Below the pieces are notes generated by a model. The model made no database searches. It was not told where the DNA came from and saw nothing but the letters and a program-made list of their open reading frames with translations. Positions 23,250 through 30,979 of a stretch of DNA of 33,953 nt are shown one piece after another (position 1 is the first letter of the stretch; the number at the start of each line of letters is the position of its first letter). The stretch is taken from assembly GCA_023379345.1 (NCBI GenBank), contig JAMCUV010000020.1, positions 1-33,953 of the forward strand. Reading direction: 5' to 3'. The position numbers and the translations under genes were made by a program. Source of the stretch: Thermoplasmatota archaeon. GTDB taxonomy: Archaea > Thermoplasmatota > Thermoplasmata > Thermoplasmatales > Thermoplasmataceae.

Positions 23250-24068
23250 CTAAAAAAGCTGCATCTGGTGGCCTCCGGATTCCATCCCCATGATTCCTGC
23301 GAAGTCCATTGCATTCCGCGGTGCATTGCCTGAAGGGTGGTTGTTGAAATAAACGAAAACCTCGTCACCGAGGTCCATGCTCTTCTTTACGAAGCTGGAT
23401 AGCTGCCTGAGTTCCTCCAGGCTGTATTTATATCTGTATCTGGCTGAAGGATCCTCGCTGCTTGAAAACCATGATTCGGCATTTCTTCCGTGAAACCTGA
23501 AGTAGGAAATTCCGTGACCGTAATCAGCATAACTCTTTAGTCTGGCAGCAGGGCTGTCCGTGTTTGCAGGAGTGTACCCGGTTTCATCGTATATCTTCCG
23601 GATAGCCGGGCTGTTTGCAAGTGATTCACTCCTGAATTCCAGTACGCCCTTGAAATCGTGGATGCCCACGCTTGATAGGAGCGTATTCAGGTTCGCGGCA
23701 TGCGATTCCTTGAAGAAAGGTGGAAGCTGGACCAGCAGGGCCCCTGAAAGATGTGCCTGGGACAATGGCCTCAAGGTGCTGTCTGAAAATTTCTCCATTT
23801 CCTCCACTGCTGATCTGATGTCTCGCAATAACAGATCATGCGTGATGTTTCCGGGCGCCTTGATGGAGAATCGGAATCTGGCCAGCTTTCCTGCTGTCTT
23901 TATCCAGTGGATTATGGTATCTTCAGCAACCTGCCTGTAAAAGGTTACGTTCACCTCGACTGAGTTGAAAAATCTTCCATAATAACTGAGGCTGCCAGAC
24001 ATGCCCCGGGGATAGAACACATCGTTCCAGTCACTGTAAGCCCAGCCTGAGCAGCCCAGCCATATCAT
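23250..24068 (-). CDS. DUF72 (YecE-like) TIM-barrel protein
   Basis: A 272-residue protein with the DUF72 signatures: LGCSGWAYSDWNDVFYPRG at the N-terminus, SVEVNVTFYR near residue 37, and YFRFHGRN and VYFNNHPSGNAPRNA toward the C-terminus. The family has a TIM-barrel fold and no settled reaction. Its ATG follows the acyl-CoA dehydrogenase stop with no gap, so the two are translated together. No functional link between them is known to me. Confidence 0.9.
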   Translation of the reverse strand: MIWLGCSGWAYSDWNDVFYPRGMSGSLSYYGRFFNSVEVNVTFYRQVAEDTIIHWIKTAGKLARFRFSIKAPGNITHDLLLRDIRSAVEEMEKFSDSTLRPLSQAHLSGALLVQLPPFFKESHAANLNTLLSSVGIHDFKGVLEFRSESLANSPAIRKIYDETGYTPANTDSPAARLKSYADYGHGISYFRFHGRNAESWFSSSEDPSARYRYKYSLEELRQLSSFVKKSMDLGDEVFVYFNNHPSGNAPRNAMDFAGIMGMESGGHQMQLF

Positions 24069-25211
24069 CTACTGTCTTAGAAGTTCTCTGGCTATTATAA
24101 CTCTCTGGATCTGGTTTGTTCCTTCATAGATCTGGGTTATCTTTGCGTCCCTCATGTGCCGCTCTGCGTCCAGATCTGTTGTATACCCGTATCCGCCGAA
24201 CAGCTGAAGACAATCAGTTGTGATGCTCATTGCCGCATCAGATGCGAAGAGTTTGGCCTGTGATGAAATCTTCACTGCATTCTCATGCCTGTCCCACATC
24301 TCAGCTGCCTTGTATGTGAGAAGCCTGGCAGCATCCAGTTTCGTAGACATGTCAGCAAGCATGAACTGTATTCCCTGGAAATCCCCTATGGCTTGGCCAA
24401 ACTGTTTCCTCTGCCTGACGTAATCCACCGCCTCGTCAAGGGCAGCTTGGGCGATTCCCAGTGCCTGTGCCGCTATGCCTATTCGCCCGGAATCCAGGGT
24501 CTCCATTACAACCCTGAATCCCCTGTTAACCTCGCCCACAACATTCTCATCCGGGACGAAGACGTCCTGAAACTCCAGCTCCACTGTGCTGCTCCCGCGT
24601 ATGCCGAGTTTCTCTATGTCCCTGCTGACCCTGAATCCAGGTGAATCAGCGTCCACAACAAAGGTTGTTATGCCCTTGTGACCCTTGGAGGGGTCTGTGA
24701 CCGCATCCACAACAAAGAATTTCGCGATACGCCCGTTTGAGATGAACATCTTGCTTCCGTTGATGACATAGCCGTTGCCTTTCCTGACTGCAGAGGTCTT
24801 GATTGCGGCAGCGTCGCTTCCAGCATTTGCCTCCGTCAGCGCTAGACCTCCCACTGCGCCTGCAGCCACCTTCGTGAGATATCTCCTCTTCAGGTCATCG
24901 CTCCCGAACATGATGAGGGGATCGGCAAAAAGTGTCAGTGCACCATCCAGTACAAGTGCAGTGCTGGGGCATGCCATTGAAAGCTCTTCTATGACTCTCA
25001 CAAGAAAACTGAAGCTGAGTCCTGCTCCGCCGTATTCCTTGGGTATATAGCTTGAGAAGAGCCCCAGTTCATTCATCCTGTCTATGATTTTCTGCGGGAC
25101 TGACTTGGTCCTGTCTATCTCTCTTGCAAGAGGCTTGACCTCTTTCTGGGCAAATTGCCTTACATACTTCAGAACTTCATTTTCGTCCTGCGTTATGGTG
25201 GCTTCAATCAT
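24069..25211 (-). CDS. Acyl-CoA dehydrogenase
   Basis: A 380-residue FAD enzyme of the acyl-CoA dehydrogenase family, which introduces the alpha-beta double bond in acyl-CoA thioesters. FAD/substrate signature ALTEANAGSD (about 123-132) and FISNG (about 155-159) are present, and the catalytic base is E363 in QIYEGTNQIQR, the position used by short-chain and butyryl-type enzymes. LQLFGGYGYTTD is the C-terminal family signature. The length is typical. The substrate cannot be read from sequence. The downstream DUF72 gene is directly coupled. A T/A-rich TATA-like region precedes the ATG. Confidence 0.94.
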   Translation of the reverse strand: MIEATITQDENEVLKYVRQFAQKEVKPLAREIDRTKSVPQKIIDRMNELGLFSSYIPKEYGGAGLSFSFLVRVIEELSMACPSTALVLDGALTLFADPLIMFGSDDLKRRYLTKVAAGAVGGLALTEANAGSDAAAIKTSAVRKGNGYVINGSKMFISNGRIAKFFVVDAVTDPSKGHKGITTFVVDADSPGFRVSRDIEKLGIRGSSTVELEFQDVFVPDENVVGEVNRGFRVVMETLDSGRIGIAAQALGIAQAALDEAVDYVRQRKQFGQAIGDFQGIQFMLADMSTKLDAARLLTYKAAEMWDRHENAVKISSQAKLFASDAAMSITTDCLQLFGGYGYTTDLDAERHMRDAKITQIYEGTNQIQRVIIARELLRQ

Positions 25212-25225
25212 GAGACTGGGATGGG

Positions 25226-25240
25226 TATAAAAATAATAAA
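25226..25240 (-). promoter_or_regulatory. TATA-like region of the acyl-CoA dehydrogenase gene and T-rich end of the rubrerythrin unit
   Basis: The minus strand reads TTATTATTTTTATA 16-29 bases before the ATG at 25211, fitting a leaderless promoter. It also gives a T5 run about 40 bases after the DUF3501 stop and may end that transcript. Confidence 0.4.
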
Positions 25241-25271
25241 TTGTCTGTTGTGAAGAGGGGTTGGATTACAG

Positions 25272-25844
25272 TTAAACTGTAAGTTCGCTCTTCAATTGCT
25301 GCAGCAATAACCCAGATATCTTTCCGGCCTCGGAATAGCCCGGCTTCCTTGTCTCGATATAGACGTTCTCGGCTGACCTGAACTGATCCGCAAGAGCCCT
25401 GTTGAAGTGGAATTTCAGGTACTGAAGAGTGGATTCCAGGACTTCTGTCGATCGCCCCTCCTCCGGGGTGGCCTTAAGTTCGTGCCCGTCAAATGAGAGA
25501 TAAACAGTATTCTCAATGCCCGTCAGCCTGGGCATCTCAGCCACCATCTGCCTTTCATCCCTGAACTCTATGAACATCGATACACTGAATGTATCAGGCC
25601 GGGGAAGCAGATCACTATATACCTCTATGAGCCTCCTTATTTCCTCAGGGTCCTTGACCTTCTCTATGAAAACCATTTCATTGATCTGGTTCATCACTGT
25701 GTCTCTTGATTCAAAGAGAAAGCTGAAGGTCTTCGTCTCCACTCTTCTGGTCTTCTTGATTTCAATGATCTTTCTTGTGATTTCGTCCCGCTGCTTCTCA
25801 AAATTTTCGGGAGGAATTATCTCCTCCGATCTTATCTCCTGCAT
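25272..25844 (-). CDS. DUF3501 family protein
   Basis: A 190-residue soluble protein matching DUF3501: an N-terminal helix, then KKTRRVETKTFSFLFESRDTVMNQINEMVFIEKV, in which FExRDTVxxQINEM is the family hallmark, then YSDLLPRPDTFSVSMFIEF. In bacteria this family is often found beside rubrerythrin genes, and here it starts 11 bases after the rubrerythrin stop with a GGTGGGC ribosome binding site. A role with rubrerythrin in peroxide or iron handling is likely, but its reaction is not known. No cysteines or signal peptide are seen. Confidence 0.82.
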   Translation of the reverse strand: MQEIRSEEIIPPENFEKQRDEITRKIIEIKKTRRVETKTFSFLFESRDTVMNQINEMVFIEKVKDPEEIRRLIEVYSDLLPRPDTFSVSMFIEFRDERQMVAEMPRLTGIENTVYLSFDGHELKATPEEGRSTEVLESTLQYLKFHFNRALADQFRSAENVYIETRKPGYSEAGKISGLLLQQLKSELTV

Positions 25845-25855
25845 ATGAGCCCACC

Positions 25856-26275
25856 TTACTTGGGCAGCTTAGCCAGAGTGTCTTCGTATTTCTTTGCGTG
25901 TGATTTTTCTGCCTTTGAAAGTATCTCAAACCAGTGTGCTATGTCGTCAAACTGCTCGTCCCTAGCAACCTTTGCGAACCCGGGGTACATCTGGCTGTAC
26001 TCGTATGTTTCCCCAGCAATTGCTGATTTCAGGTTCTGTTCTGTTGTTCCTATGGGCTCACCCGTGACAGGGTCCCCGACCTGTGCAAGATATTTGAGAT
26101 GGCCGAATGCATGTGCAGTTTCTCCATCGGCTGTTGACCTGAATATGGATGCAACCTCCTGGTATCCTTCCTCGTCTGCCTTCTGCGCGAAATAGAGATA
26201 GCGCCTGTTGGCCTGGCTCTCACCGGCAAAACCGGCTTTCAGATTTTCCAGCGTCTTACTGTTTTTTAGTTCCAT
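25856..26275 (-). CDS. Rubrerythrin, without rubredoxin domain
   Basis: A 139-residue four-helix ferritin-like di-iron peroxidase. All expected di-iron ligands can be placed: E19, E52 and H55 (GETAH), E89 and E92 (GETYEY), E123 and H126 (AEKSH). The C-terminal rubredoxin domain of classical rubrerythrin is missing, as in sulerythrin-type proteins, so an outside electron donor is needed. It reduces hydrogen peroxide in the cytoplasm. It leads a two-gene unit with DUF3501. A TTAATATATC box and an AGGTG element five bases before the ATG precede it, an arrangement shared with the peroxiredoxin gene. Confidence 0.93.
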   Translation of the reverse strand: MELKNSKTLENLKAGFAGESQANRRYLYFAQKADEEGYQEVASIFRSTADGETAHAFGHLKYLAQVGDPVTGEPIGTTEQNLKSAIAGETYEYSQMYPGFAKVARDEQFDDIAHWFEILSKAEKSHAKKYEDTLAKLPK

Positions 26276-26302
26276 TTTGACACCTAACGTTTATCTGTCC
26301 AC

Positions 26303-26312
26303 GATATATTAA
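26303..26312 (-). promoter_or_regulatory. TATA box of the rubrerythrin unit
   Basis: The minus strand reads TTAATATATC centred about 33 bases before the ATG at 26275. AGGTG at 26281-26285 could serve as a ribosome binding site very close to the predicted transcript end. Upstream there are two related direct copies, AGTTAT and AGTTAA, 4 bases apart on the plus strand (about 26322-26337), which could be an operator; this is weak. Confidence 0.5.
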
Positions 26313-26340
26313 CTTTATGATAGTTATTCTCAGTTAATAA

Positions 26341-27498
26341 TTATAAAAATTTACCATACCGTGAAGCAACTGCGTAGACTGCCACAGCCCCTGGAATCTC
26401 AGCTTCACCAGTATCAAGGCTGAAATTTTCACCTGCAATGCTTATCTTTAGAGGACGCTGGATGTCCACCCTTGCTGACCGACTGTTGAAACCTGTATAG
26501 ATGGCATCTCGGAGCGGATCAAATGAATCAAACCCATCAACGGGTATATGCTTCACGATGAATCCAGTTTTTCCATGAAGGCTTCCTGGAGTCCTTATGA
26601 GCCTGTGCACGTCGGTGGTCACCGGCTCATCAATTTCACATGCAATGCTGTCCCTGACCTTGCTGATGATGTGCGTGAGTATCTTCTCGTCGTTGGCATC
26701 CATGTGCCTGTACTTCTCGCTCCCGGGCTTCAGGAACAGATCGCGCTTCTTCACCGGCACGCCGGAGCCGATCTGTTTGGATAGATTGCGGATGTAGGCT
26801 TCGGCGCTTCTCCTGTTTCCAAGCACGCTGGATAGTGCCTGGCTGCTGGATTCGTCTGCAACTTCAGCAAGAAATTCAACAAAGAGCCTGTCCACGTCGG
26901 ATTTCCATCCACCCATGACAGCAGAGGCTTCCTGCATTGACCTGCGGACGTCATAAGTGCTGAATCCCTCACCCCGTATGTAATTTGCAATCTCACGGCG
27001 GGAGTCCGATCCAAGAGAGTAGATGGAATCTTCCACAACGTGGACATGATAACCTCTTCCGCCGGAAAAAAATATCTTCAGGTCCTTCTCCTGAAATCCA
27101 AGATCATCCATCAGGAAGCGAAAAATGAGACGGTGTGTGTGCTTCTTGACCTCTGAAAGAATTTCGGTATAACTCATCTTTTCTGCACCCGGAATATGGT
27201 CTGCATCCAGATCAAATATGAGTTCGGCACCAAGCCATTCCTTGTCCTTCATGACCTTTTCTTCCGGCTTCCTGTAATATGCGGTGGAATAATATGTGTG
27301 GCGCGGAACAATGCGCCTCATCATATCAGTCAGGGAGGTGAGGTTCAGCACTGCCCTGTGCCTTACCATGGTTCCAAAAAATGGGATGAAACCGATTTCC
27401 CTTGCAGAGACTATGTCAATGAGATCAGCCTTCCAGTTCCTGTAATAGTCATGAAAATATTCACGCAGCACATTTTCTGAAGTGTCTGTCTCAGGCAA
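26341..27498 (-). CDS. priS: DNA primase small (catalytic) subunit PriS
   Basis: The polymerising subunit of archaeal primase, which makes RNA/DNA primers. The catalytic aspartates lie in AELIFDLDADH, followed by FFSGGRGYHVHV and EPVTTDVHRLIRTPGSLHGKTG, all family signatures. The frame is open to 27561, with an ATG at 27537, but the only good TATA box (27518-27527) lies after that ATG. A TTG at 27498, about 25 bases beyond the box centre, gives a protein of about 385 residues beginning LPETDTSENVLREYFHDYY, the usual distance from this helix to the N-terminus. No cysteine lies between the aspartates and SGGRGYH, where most archaeal PriS carry a zinc knuckle. priL is not in the window. Confidence 0.9.
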   Translation of the reverse strand: MPETDTSENVLREYFHDYYRNWKADLIDIVSAREIGFIPFFGTMVRHRAVLNLTSLTDMMRRIVPRHTYYSTAYYRKPEEKVMKDKEWLGAELIFDLDADHIPGAEKMSYTEILSEVKKHTHRLIFRFLMDDLGFQEKDLKIFFSGGRGYHVHVVEDSIYSLGSDSRREIANYIRGEGFSTYDVRRSMQEASAVMGGWKSDVDRLFVEFLAEVADESSSQALSSVLGNRRSAEAYIRNLSKQIGSGVPVKKRDLFLKPGSEKYRHMDANDEKILTHIISKVRDSIACEIDEPVTTDVHRLIRTPGSLHGKTGFIVKHIPVDGFDSFDPLRDAIYTGFNSRSARVDIQRPLKISIAGENFSLDTGEAEIPGAVAVYAVASRYGKFL

Positions 27499-27517
27499 CG
27501 CCTGCCCATGACATGAT

Positions 27518-27527
27518 ATATTAATAT
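27518..27527. promoter_or_regulatory. Palindromic TATA box shared by priS and the S53 protease gene
   Basis: ATATTAATAT is a perfect 10-base palindrome and reads as a TATA box on both strands. Its centre is about 25 bases from the TTG at 27498 (priS, minus strand) and about 29 bases from the ATG at 27551 (protease, plus strand). Both distances fit leaderless transcripts, so one element may serve both directions. Confidence 0.5.
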
Positions 27528-27550
27528 GATTTACCATTGAGTTGAGGCAG

Positions 27551-30500
27551 ATGCCTTTCAATAAGTTCTACGCGATACTTGCAGTTCTGCTCATGGCAGC
27601 ACCCATGGCGGCATTAATTCCTATGTGGCAGCCATATTCCGCACACAGCAACATAGAAGCAGGCATCATCCATTCTGGAGAGAATGTGACGCAGAGTAAT
27701 GAACAATACTATATTGCCTATTTCCCCGGAACATATTCAGGAATGATCACCACTGAACTGGGCTTGCTGGGAGTGAGCTATGCAAGTTCAGGAGGCTTCA
27801 TGAACATATATCCTAATGAGGCGCAGCTGGCGTATGTGTCAAATATCCTGAAAATCGCCAGCAAGGACTTCGGCATTCAATATGCCCTGATCAACGGCAC
27901 CGTAACTTCCACCCCTTATGATGTCGTGTCGCAGGTGACCCCGGACCTTGTCATTCCCTATGCTTTTGTGCCCTCCCAGATCGCAAGCGCATACAACTTC
28001 ACCTGGGAATACAGGTCAGGATATACCGGTTCAGGAATAACAATAGGAATAGTGGATGCATATGGCGACCCCAATCTGGCCTATGATCTCAAGGCATTTG
28101 ATGAGTTGAATGGCCTTCCGCCTGCGAATCTGAGCGTTGCTTATCCAGAGGGGCAGCCAGGGAATGGGACGTACAATGCATCATGGGCACTGGAGACTGC
28201 GACGGATGTTGAATGGGCACATGCCATGGCCCCAAATGCCACAATACTACTCTACATTGCCCCTTCAGCCATCACCCAAACGCTTCAGTTTGCCGTCAGC
28301 GACATGGTCGACAGCAGTTCCGTGAATATTATTTCCCTGAGTTGGGGCAATCCCGAGATCCAGTTAACACAGCGTGAAATTGGAGTTTATTCACAGATAT
28401 ACAGGGAAGCTTACCTGAAGGGGATAACCGTTGTTGCCGCAACGGGGGACTCCGGATCAGATTATTATGGTGCGAATGGGACTGGCATACCAACTGTGAA
28501 TTTTCCATCCTCAGATCCATATGTTACCGCTGTGGGAGGCACTTCACTGAGCCTCTTTGATGGAAAATACTCCCAGACTGCATGGGGCGGACTCTACGAA
28601 GGGCAGAGTTTCGGAAGCGGAGGAGGGTACAGCAGGTTCTTTTCAACACCCTACTGGCAGTCTGCGCCTGGCTTCAACAGCACTGAAAGGGGGACCCCTG
28701 ACGTCTCGCTGGACGCAAACCAGTACACAGGAATGATAGTTGTTGTCAGGGGCAAACAGTATGAGGCGGGCGGTACAAGCATTGCCACCCCAATCTGGGC
28801 AGCTGCAGCAGCCATAATGGATCAGGCCACCCACAGGAACCTGGGCTTCCTGAATCCACTTCTGTATCAGATTTCAAGGACCCCATTATACAATTCATCA
28901 TTTGAACAGATAAGGACAGGAACCAATGGCGCATACAGTGCAGCACCGGGATGGAATCCTGTTACCGGATTGGGGACGCCAAGCGTTTCGGGACTGGTGA
29001 ACGCCACTGAAAAGATAACTGCCGGATTCGGCGGGCAGGTTCTTCTCCAGGGAAATGCCACGTATGCCAGCAGCGTATATTCAGTCCTGAATCTTTCCGT
29101 AAACACCTCAAACATGAAGTCGAACGGAAGTGGTTTCTATTATGTTGGGCTGTATAACAGTCCAGCCAATTATATTGAATTTGGCGTAAACGTTTCGGCG
29201 TCTGCCGCCAATTATATGATGAGGATAGGACAGTCCGGTTATGTCAGGACATTTTACGGCCCCCAGATTTCAGGATCATGGGGGCCATTGCACTACATCT
29301 CGAACCTGTCGCTCACCTACAAAAATGGGTGGATATCAGCAACATCCAATAGTTCAAGAGAAATCAGCGTCCCTGCGCCGGTATTTCTCAACTATGCTGG
29401 CAACTCAACCCCGGTGGCCGGAGGAGTAAGCATTGGTTCTTACGACAATCTAACTGATCTTGGGAATTTCACTTTCAGCAGCCTGACCGGGGTTTACAAT
29501 GGCACTCAATTGAATTCCTCAGGTATGTATTTCCAGAGGTTTTCAGGAATTGACATTCCCGGCTATTCATCACTGAATGCTGCAATAAACGGGACAGAAG
29601 TTGAATTTTCCCGGTATATCAAGAGCAGTCCCCCGGCAATCTCCTATGGTCCGCCGGCACCTCTGATTTCATATATGCTTAATTTCAGCTTGCCGGTGCA
29701 CGGGTCGTTCCACCTTTCCAACTACACAGGATCCGTTGAATGGAAGGTCAACGGAACGTCCATTGCTGGTAACACATATTCATTCCCTGCGACGGGGTAT
29801 TACAACATCACGGCCTCAGAATATGTGGACAGGAGCAGGGTGAATGAGACACGCATAATTTACATACCTGACATGGTGATCCAGAACGTGAGCGTCCACT
29901 CTGATGTGTCCCATGACCTGAACCCTCCGTCGTCTATCGTTGTGGATTATTTCTCCAGATATGCTGTCAGGAATACATCAGCAATACCGGTGGTTTCGGG
30001 CACGAATGATTTCGCAGTTTCGTCTACAGGATTCCGCACTGAATCCCTGAGCAACAAATCGTCCGGGAACCTCACCATAGAGCTTCATGCACTGCCAGTG
30101 CCAGTTTCCGCTTTCTTATTCCAGGGCAATGCGACTGTGACGATCCAGAACGTTACTGTGGCAGGTGAGAACGGGACATTTTCCGGAACAACAATGCCGG
30201 GTGTCGTGTGGATCAACGCCACCGCCCCTGGTTTTATTCCATTGAACCTGTCAACCATCATAATGCCGGGAACTTCATACCGCACGCAGATATTGCTTCA
30301 GCCTGAATCCAGCAGCATGGTTCTCATACAGGGCACGGTGAATGACGCGGTTTATGCCTTCCCTGTGGCTGGGGCCGTCGTATCTGTGTCAAACCAGTCA
30401 TATTCTTACACGAATTCCACCGGATACTATCGACTTTACGAGGGTTCAGGCACCCTCAATATATCAGCGTCCGCGAATCTCTATGAATCCCAGTACAAGC

Positions 30501-30964
30501 ACCTTGTTCTGAAATTTGCCCCACTTGACCTCAACTTCTCCTTGAAACCTCTGGACATAAACATCAGCTCCATGCCTTTCATAACAATAACCAGGTATTT
30601 CCCGCTGTTCTTCTTCATGGGAGTTGTCACCTGGTCAGGCTACAGCGGAAAGATCTTCTCTGAATATCAGCTCTACGTTTCCCAGAATGCAGGCTTCTTC
30701 AATCCAAGGGTTATCACCTTCACATCACCATCAAGCACATCCACCGTGATCTCCGGCATATATCCCGGGCACACTTACTACGCAACAATAGTGCTGAGGC
30801 TCTCCGATGGGGAGGTCTATCAGTCTTCGGTGGTTAAGATAACTTACTCAAATCCCGTATATCTGGGAATGAACATTGCCATAGTGGGAGGCATTGCAAT
30901 CTATCTGGCTTTCATGGGCGCATATTTAAGGAGGAGATGGAAAAAGACGCCTGTTTATCCCTAA
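27551..30964 (+). CDS. Secreted, membrane-anchored S53 (sedolisin) peptidase with long C-terminal extension
   Basis: A 1137-residue acid endopeptidase. Residues 1-32 are a signal peptide. About 32-150 is a pro-region, shorter than the usual 180. The S53 domain (about 150-490) has E215 and D219 (WALETATDVEW), oxyanion D300 (ATGDSGSD) and serine S410 (GGTSIATP), with near-standard spacing. The calcium loop is altered: the usual aspartates are Q453 (FEQI) and N469 (GWNPVTG). After it come beta-rich regions, an immunoglobulin-like repeat (about 720-780), a carboxypeptidase-regulatory-like domain (about 925-1000), a fibronectin-III-like segment and a membrane helix (about 1103-1125) with RRRWKK. 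Many N-x-S/T sequons suggest a glycosylated surface protein that digests peptides at low pH. The ATG at 27551 is preferred to the TTG at 27542. Confidence 0.92.
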   Translation: MPFNKFYAILAVLLMAAPMAALIPMWQPYSAHSNIEAGIIHSGENVTQSNEQYYIAYFPGTYSGMITTELGLLGVSYASSGGFMNIYPNEAQLAYVSNILKIASKDFGIQYALINGTVTSTPYDVVSQVTPDLVIPYAFVPSQIASAYNFTWEYRSGYTGSGITIGIVDAYGDPNLAYDLKAFDELNGLPPANLSVAYPEGQPGNGTYNASWALETATDVEWAHAMAPNATILLYIAPSAITQTLQFAVSDMVDSSSVNIISLSWGNPEIQLTQREIGVYSQIYREAYLKGITVVAATGDSGSDYYGANGTGIPTVNFPSSDPYVTAVGGTSLSLFDGKYSQTAWGGLYEGQSFGSGGGYSRFFSTPYWQSAPGFNSTERGTPDVSLDANQYTGMIVVVRGKQYEAGGTSIATPIWAAAAAIMDQATHRNLGFLNPLLYQISRTPLYNSSFEQIRTGTNGAYSAAPGWNPVTGLGTPSVSGLVNATEKITAGFGGQVLLQGNATYASSVYSVLNLSVNTSNMKSNGSGFYYVGLYNSPANYIEFGVNVSASAANYMMRIGQSGYVRTFYGPQISGSWGPLHYISNLSLTYKNGWISATSNSSREISVPAPVFLNYAGNSTPVAGGVSIGSYDNLTDLGNFTFSSLTGVYNGTQLNSSGMYFQRFSGIDIPGYSSLNAAINGTEVEFSRYIKSSPPAISYGPPAPLISYMLNFSLPVHGSFHLSNYTGSVEWKVNGTSIAGNTYSFPATGYYNITASEYVDRSRVNETRIIYIPDMVIQNVSVHSDVSHDLNPPSSIVVDYFSRYAVRNTSAIPVVSGTNDFAVSSTGFRTESLSNKSSGNLTIELHALPVPVSAFLFQGNATVTIQNVTVAGENGTFSGTTMPGVVWINATAPGFIPLNLSTIIMPGTSYRTQILLQPESSSMVLIQGTVNDAVYAFPVAGAVVSVSNQSYSYTNSTGYYRLYEGSGTLNISASANLYESQYKHLVLKFAPLDLNFSLKPLDINISSMPFITITRYFPLFFFMGVVTWSGYSGKIFSEYQLYVSQNAGFFNPRVITFTSPSSTSTVISGIYPGHTYYATIVLRLSDGEVYQSSVVKITYSNPVYLGMNIAIVGGIAIYLAFMGAYLRRRWKKTPVYP

Positions 30965-30979
30965 TGCGTCTCTTTTTCC
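30939..30979. terminator. Bidirectional hairpin with both stop codons in its loop
   Basis: GGAAAAAGACGC (30939-30950) pairs with GCGTCTCTTTTTCC (30966-30979) over 12 base pairs with a 2-base bulge. The 15-base loop holds the stop of the protease (TAA, 30962-30964) and of porB (TAG, 30961-30963). Each strand gets a T5 run at the far end of the hairpin, inside the opposing gene. This resembles a two-way terminator; function is inferred. Confidence 0.55.
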
